Assembly (NCBI RefSeq): GCF_958298935.1
Contig: NC_084934.1
Location: 1,986,501 to 2,050,500, forward strand
Direction: 5' to 3'
Length of the DNA stretch: 64,000 nt
Source: Phragmites australis
Taxonomy: Eukaryota; Streptophyta; Magnoliopsida; Poales; Poaceae
Shown one piece after another: positions 58,460 through 64,000 of the stretch. The notes under the pieces were generated by a model that was not told the origin of the DNA, did no database searches, and was given only the letters and a program-made list of their open reading frames with translations. Position 1 is the stretch's first letter. The number at the start of each line of letters is the position of its first letter. A program made the translations under genes and the position numbers.

Positions 58460-58706
58460 GACCATTCATAACTATAATTCTTTATTTCGTTCTCTTCCTG
58501 ATTTCTCTCACCATTCTCATCTCTAATAGTCTCTCTTCGAAGGGATTCGTAAAGAGAAAGTAGAGAAAATTACGTCCTGGTAGGAATGACCTTAGAAATC
58601 CCTTCATAACGGAAACTATGAAGAAAAACCGTTGAAACGATTAAGGGGACGAAAATCCCTTCGCGAAGAGATTCTCGTCTGCGAAAGGACTCCCTTGAGG
58701 ATGGTC
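58460..58706 (-). mobile_element. Tourist-like MITE, copy 2
   Basis: A 247-bp element flanked by a perfect TTA duplication (58457-58459 and 58707-58709). The ends are GACCATTC and, on the complement of the right end, GACCATCC. It is the reverse-complement homologue of the element at 16224-16488. It sits inside the right end of the Stowaway-like MITE. Confidence 0.75.
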
Positions 58707-58950
58707 TTAGATTAGACGGACTATTTAAACATTTGGTCCCGCCGCTAAGATTATCTGATACAGATCTTATTTTCTAGTGCACCGGTGCCAAATAACATAA
58801 TGCTTCTGCAGGGTCACACTTAGGACTTCTGATGGATTAAAACCCAACTTAAAAGCAACCCTACCATAGATTTAAAGCAAAAGAATCTAACCCCACTCAA
58901 CCCAAACAACAACTCTACAAAACCAAACAACAACTCTACAAAACCAACTC
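58707..58950. other. non-coding junction with a short tandem phrase
   Basis: 'caacaactctacaaaacca' occurs twice and partly a third time at 58907-58958. It adjoins the truncated end of the Gypsy element. Confidence 0.5.
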
Positions 58951-58956
58951 TACAAA

Positions 58957-60998
58957 TCACTCTTGGACCATTTCGAGTCTAAGCCTTCGAAATTCATCAC
59001 AAAGTGTGGTATTTTCGGACTTGATCATAAGACAATTGCATCGAGCCTTTCGACTCAGTGTATCGGCGACCACATTCGTCTTGCCGGGATGACAATGAAC
59101 TTCGAGCTCATAGTCTTTGATTAACTTGAGCCATCTTCTCTGTCTCATATTTAGATCAGTTTAACTAAAGATGTATTTGAGACTTTTATGATCCGTATAG
59201 ATACGGCTCAGATTTCCTAGCAGATAGTGGCACCAAATCTTCAGAGCATGCACAACTGTCGCAAGCTCTAAGTCATGAGTAGGGTAATTCTCTTCATGGC
59301 GCTTCAACTGGCGTGAGGCATAAGAAACAGCCCGGCCTTCTTGCATAATGACACATCCAAGGCCAATGTGGGAAGCATCCACTTTGGGTTGAGCAAGAAC
59401 AAGAGTGGTCATGAGTAGTTTCTTCAAAGTTTAGAAGGCTGACTCACACTCACTCGACCACTTGAATACACTTCCTTGTTTCAATAGCTTAGTCATTAGC
59501 TTGGTAGTCTTGGAGAAGTTCTCGGTAAACTAGCGGTAATAACCTGCAAGTCCGAAAAAATTCTAGATGTCAGTGATATTCTTGGGTTGAACCCAATTGA
59601 GGATTTCTTGTACTTTGCTCGGATCAAAAGCAACACCGTTCTTAGATAGAACATGACTTAGAAAAGTGACTTCGTTGAGCCAGAATTCACACTTACTGAA
59701 CTTGGCATAGAGTTAGTGATCCCAAAGTCGGCCAAGAATAACACGGAGATGCTTAGAATATTCCGCTTCAATCTTGGAGTATATAAGAATGTCATCGATG
59801 AAAACCACAAAAAATTTGTCGAGTTCCTCCATAAAGACTGTGTTCATCAAGTACATGAAGAACGCCGGTGCATTAGTCAATCCGAATGACATGAAGGTGA
59901 ATTCATAAAGCCCGTAACGGGTAGAGAAAGTCGTCTTTGGAATATCCTCCAATTGGACCTTGATTTGGTGATTGCCTAATCTCAAATCAATTTTAGAGAA
60001 AACCTAGGCACCAGTCAATTTATCAAATAGAATATCAATCCGAGGAATTGGATACTTGTTCTTGATGGTGACCTCACTCAACGGACAGTAATCAACACAC
60101 ATCCAAAGAGTTTGATCCTTTTTCTTCATAAAGAGTGTCAGACATCCCCAGGGTAAGGAGCTTGGATGGATGAAACCCTTTGCTAGCAACTCCTGAAGCT
60201 GCTTCTTCAACTCTGCCAATTTATTTGGAGGCATCTTATAAGACCTCTTCAAAATCGGGACCGTACCGGGCATAAGCTCAATAGATAATTCCACTACTCG
60301 ATCGGTTGCATTCCTGACAGTCCTTCTAGGAAGACATCAGGAAACTCACAGACCATAGGAATATTCAAGAGATCTGTGGCTATGGCAATCTTCAGGGCAT
60401 ACAAGTTGAGACCACCCTCTCCAAGGTGAAGAGAAATCCGCACATCACTTGGATTCTTGAGAGAAACCAGTCTCTTGGCGCAATTAATACGAGCACCATA
60501 TTGAGTTAACCAATTCATTCCTAATATGACATCTGCTCCTCTAGTGTCTAGGAGGATCAAATTTGCTGAGAACAGAACTCCCTCAATGAGTATCTTAGCC
60601 TTAGGAACAACCTGGTTAGTTTGTAACTTAGCACCGGGCGCCTCAGTATGAAAAGCAGTAGGTAGGGTCTCAGTGACTATACTGTTACTCAAAACATTAC
60701 CCTCATTGATGAATGAATGAGACACACCTGAATAAAAAAGAACAACTGTGGGGTGAGAATTCACAAGTAACGTACCAACTAGCACATTGTCGCCCTCCCA
60801 AGATTCGTCGGCGGTGATGTGGTTCACTCGTCCACGCTTGGGAACATGCGCCGTCTTGGAAGCTTGGGGAAGAGGTTGAGTTGATAATGATGGCCTTAGA
60901 GCAGTCGCCACGACTCCTGGCTTCGGGAAAGGGCAATCTTGTGCATAATAACTGACACGACCACAATTGCAACACAGGTCGCCAGGGCCACCTATCAC
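58957..60998 (-). pseudogene. Gypsy protease - reverse transcriptase - RNase H remnant
   Basis: The upper frame (60998-60294) holds a zinc-knuckle CNCGRVSYYAQDC, where the usual His is Tyr. It also holds the protease motif VVLFYSGVSHSFI, in which the catalytic Asp of DSG is Tyr, followed by VILGMNWL. The RT follows in another frame, with [16 protein letters not shown] and [20 protein letters not shown] at 60220-60050. The segment 59985-59713 has [20 protein letters not shown] and the catalytic FIDDILIYS. RNase H is at 59427-58957 ([42 protein letters not shown], then HPGKTNVVADTLSRK). In-frame stops separate the RT and RNase H blocks, and the two first frames do not match, so the polyprotein is dead. 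Confidence 0.9.
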
Positions 60999-60999
60999 A

Positions 61000-61910
61000 C
61001 TCCCCTAGAACCAGTGGGTCTTGGAGGTTGTCCTTGCAGAGCGGAGAAAGATGAGCATCGCACTATCCACATTAGCCATGGAGCAGTCGAAGATGACATG
61101 TGACATGGAGGAGGTTGACTCTCCATCCGCGTATGTTGAGAGCTCCCGCCCATGGAAAGCGAGGAACACTCTTGCGCTTCTCCTCTTTCTGGTGGTTCTT
61201 TAGCTTCAACACAACTGTGAGGGAGGTGCTCACCAGCTTGTTGAAGTCAGCGAACTCATGAGCCGACAAGCGGTCTTGCATCTTGGAAGAGAGACCCTCA
61301 CAAAGTGGTATTGCTTCCACTCGTCAGTGTTGACCTCTTCCGGTGCATACTATGCAAGGTGGTTGAACCCTTGCACATACTCCACAACTGACTTGCCTCC
61401 CTACTTGAGGTCCAGAAACTCCCGCCTCTTGATCTCCATAATCCCCTTGGGAATATGATAATCACGAAAGGCTTGGCGGAACTCCGCCTAAGACACTTGG
61501 TGGTTGGCGGCTTGCATGGCTAGAAAGTTGGACCACCATGCACCAGCAACACCCTGAAGCTGTTGGGCAGCGAAGAGAGCCTTCTCGTGGCCCTCACACC
61601 AGAGAAGTGTGAGCTTCTACTCAATGGTTCGGAGCCAGCGGTCGGCATCGAGAGGATTCTCGGCCCGTGTGAATGTAGGTGGCTGAGTCATAAGGAAATT
61701 GGAGAAGTCGTCATGGCGTCCAACTCTATCTCCTTCATGAGGGGTCGTGTTATGCACGAGAGCTTCGAGGAGCCATCTGAGCTTGACAGTTTTGTTCAAT
61801 TTGTATTAAAACATTGGCCATACTCGGCAGTGGAGGCGGTACATGATTGTTATCATTGGAATTCTCAGCAAGATCTCCCAGGCTTTGGCAGGTTCCCATC
61901 CTACTAGAGA
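61000..61910 (-). pseudogene. Gypsy gag remnant
   Basis: Minus-strand pieces include TQPPTFTRAENPLDADRWLR at about 61690-61620, a block like WSNFLAMQAANHQVS at about 61535-61490, EIKRREFLDLK near 61440, and EGLSSKMQDRLSAHEFADFN at about 61300-61240. This is the retrotransposon gag order of plant Gypsy elements. It is spread over at least two frames with stops. Confidence 0.75.
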
Positions 61911-62430
61911 ATCCAGAAAGAAAAATACCAAAAGGTTAAACTCCAACTTGATGGAAAAGGCACCGATCGAGCCAAGGCAAATGATGTACACTAGAGCATC
62001 ATGGTATAAGGAGAATGCATGATCAAAAGTTTAGTAAAACATATGCGAGAACGTTGCCTAGCTCACAACTCACAACGCATTCTGCACAAGTGTCAATAGT
62101 CATACCGTCGTCTGGTGGTCATACCACAGGCAATGCGACGATCAGACCGCTGCCTACCTGGCGGTCAGACCATTGGGAGTCTGGTGCCAGTAGCAGTTCG
62201 CATCACCGCTTCCACACATGACGAAACTTTCTAACTATAAAAGCGATTCAATTCGTCAACCACGACCTTCACTTCAATACATCTCCGAATACAATAGACT
62301 TAGGGGTATAATATAGCAAGTTTATACATATTAGCATGAAGAGGTAAAAAGAAACTTTAGTGGGTTGCTTAGTGATATTGACACCTTTTACTAACCCATG
62401 TCTTAAGTGTTTTTAGACTACTTCATTAAA

Positions 62431-62446
62431 CCAAGCTCTGATACCA
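62431..62446 (-). promoter_or_regulatory. tRNA-Met primer-binding site
   Basis: Minus strand TGGTATCAGAGCTTGG, three bases after the LTR end (TTCCTAACA|ACG). It is complementary to the 3' end of initiator methionine tRNA, the usual primer of plant Gypsy and Copia elements. Confidence 0.85.
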
Positions 62447-62449
62447 CGT

Positions 62450-64000
62450 TGTTAGGAACCATCCAAATAGTATTCTAATTAATCATTGGGATAATTATTT
62501 ACTTAATCATAACCACAATGATTAACCGGAATACCATCCCGGTAGTTCCGGCACGTGTTTTGTGCCTAAGATCGGAACACATGCCTTTCCGACATATAGC
62601 ATCACAACAAAGCTTAAAAAAGAGAGAGTAATTAAATTATATTATAAGTTCTTAAGCATTCAACTATTTACAATAATTTACAACAAAAGATTAAAGAAAT
62701 TGCGTGGCAGAAAAGTAACATCTATCAAAACCAAAAGCTATGTGATGCTATATGCCCTTAGGCTCCACCCAAAAGCACGCCAAACGAGTAGTTTGCACTA
62801 CTCATTCCCGCCAGCTACATCAGCGGGCGTGAAGTAGCCAAACACGAGCTTCTCCTCATTGGTAGAACCTGAAAGAGCAGTGTGAGTACGAAGGTATTTG
62901 CAAAACTTAATCCATAATAAGCACATATAATAGCCCGACTCTAAGGAGAATGCATTGAGGTATTAACAAGCGGCCATATGGTTAAGTAAATTTCATAAGT
63001 GAAATGCAACTTGACATACACATGTGAGCTTCTATATTTAACCATAGGTCTCATTCAATATCATAGTTATTACAAGAACATATGTAATTGGAACCATAAT
63101 AAGCATATCTGCAAACAGAACCAGCTCAACCATAACCCAACATGCCATACCACAACATCCCACATTCGTGACTCTACGACTGATGCAGATGGACATAAGC
63201 ATGCTCATGACCAAGAGCGCAGCAATTTGAATTTACACCCTGCAGGGGTACAACTTTACCTACACGAACCGGGTCCATCATCTTGGCCTCCGAGACAACA
63301 TTTCTCATACCCAAAATTACCCACTTGCACATACCCCCTATGGCACTGAGGTTACCACAAGCATATCCCGGACACCTCTGACTCCCTGCCACCTTGCTTC
63401 TCCTTTATTTTTCTTACGCGTCATAGGGCCGGAAGGCAAGCGTCAACACAGCGTATGATACTCAGCTCATTTGTCCATTATCCAAATATGTGACGAAAAG
63501 TGCTAAAGCCAATGGCATCGACTGACGGTGCTTAAATGATGAAAACGGTCTATGGTATTCGGGCTCCTCTCAAGACCTACCCCTAGCACTACCCACATCT
63601 TGCCTCATCCTTACATCTCATATAGCCCACATCATTGTCATTGTGTTTCTAAACAATAAGTAAGCCCTAAGCTCGTGAACAACAGCTGAACAATTGCTCG
63701 ATTTCTACCGATGACTTAAGCATTGCTAAGCCTATCGGACAAACTTGTAAGTTAGACATCAACAATGTTATCAAGGCTACAAGGATATGGATAATCAACA
63801 ACTCAAGATAGAGGTAATGCAATTCATCAACATAGGTTTTACCCATCTAAACCCAACAATGGACTCACTACTCATACAAACATACATAAAACGTAATTTA
63901 TCAAGTTATACAATACGAGATCCAAAGTAGTATGTTGAGTATGTTTGGATGCTTGCCTTGCTGCTCTGGCGGTTGTCTGATACTCCCGACGCAACACTTA
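62450..64000 (-). repeat. 5' LTR of the Gypsy element (partial)
   Basis: On the plus strand it begins TGTTAGGAACC at 62450, next to the primer-binding site. It is at least 1551 bp and its other end is beyond the window. No coding sequence seen. Confidence 0.65.

Larger units (their letters stand above)
58951..64000 (-). mobile_element. Ty3/Gypsy retrotransposon, truncated at left, running off the right edge
   Basis: In minus orientation it has a 5' LTR (64000 or beyond to 62450), a primer-binding site at 62446-62431, gag (about 61900-61000), protease, reverse transcriptase and RNase H (60998-58957). Sequence stops just after RNase H, so integrase and the 3' LTR are missing. The gag-to-RNase H layout and sequence style are those of chromoviral-type plant Gypsy elements, but without integrase the clade is not proven. 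Confidence 0.85.

Overview
This window looks like transposon-rich nuclear DNA from a grass (Poaceae), probably panicoid, though the species cannot be read from sequence alone. The reasons are: a GC-rich monocot-style gene beside AT-rich intergenic DNA; Stowaway- and Tourist-like MITEs; CACTA elements with typical grass subterminal repeats; a Helitron-like 3' end of the grass type; Tat-lineage Gypsy remnants; and plant LINE-1 pieces. I see no bacterial-style operons, rRNA, tRNA or CRISPR.

Only three intact protein-coding genes can be supported. Two are intronless type I (M-alpha, AGL62-like) MADS-box genes on the minus strand: copy A at 6567-7742 and copy C at 22906-24264. A third, copy B at 17705-18908, is a pseudogene of the same gene. 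All three lie in segmental duplication units (about 5.99-9.65, 17.24-20.57 and 22.62-27.41 kb), and a decayed flank of a fourth unit lies at 20.89-21.14 kb. Each copy keeps the same TATA box about 115 bp upstream of its ATG. The third intact gene is a two-exon DUF1005 (ASG1-like) gene at 54504-55996 on the plus strand, in a CpG-rich island with a G-box upstream.

Region by region: 1-5.3 kb is unrecognised sequence plus a decayed Mutator-like transposase (minus). 6-9.65 kb is MADS unit A. 9.66-13.64 kb is the 3' end of a Tat-type Gypsy element with an antisense extra ORF, a polypurine tract and an LTR. 13.6-17.2 kb holds a short-motif repeat region, a Helitron 3' end and a Tourist-like MITE. 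17.2-20.6 kb is MADS unit B. 20.6-22.6 kb holds a Tourist MITE and LINE-1 fragments. 22.6-27.4 kb is MADS unit C, carrying a Pack-CACTA insertion with a perfect 3-bp target duplication; a second Pack-CACTA with a kinase-like fragment follows directly. 29.1-38.2 kb is a second Tat-type relic in the opposite orientation. Its LTR is split by a 3.67-kb CACTA element that encodes a broken TNP2 transposase, and its interior holds two tandem-repeat arrays. 38.4-47.7 kb is a large TG...CA-bounded LTR-like stretch interrupted by a 5'-truncated CACTA relic with TNPA-like (Transposase_24) and Ulp1-like remnants. 49.2-50.1 kb is a LINE-1 relic. 50.3-53.75 kb is a non-autonomous LTR element. 53.8-56.2 kb is the DUF1005 gene. 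56.2-58.7 kb is AT-rich DNA with nested MITEs. 58.9-64 kb is a minus-strand Gypsy element with gag, protease, RT, RNase H, a tRNA-Met primer site and a 5' LTR that runs off the window.

The most informative story is the MADS cluster. A divergent M-alpha gene was duplicated at least three times. One copy died, and one gained a tandem 21-residue repeat in its tail. Transposon insertions after duplication can be placed exactly because the sister copies preserve the empty sites.
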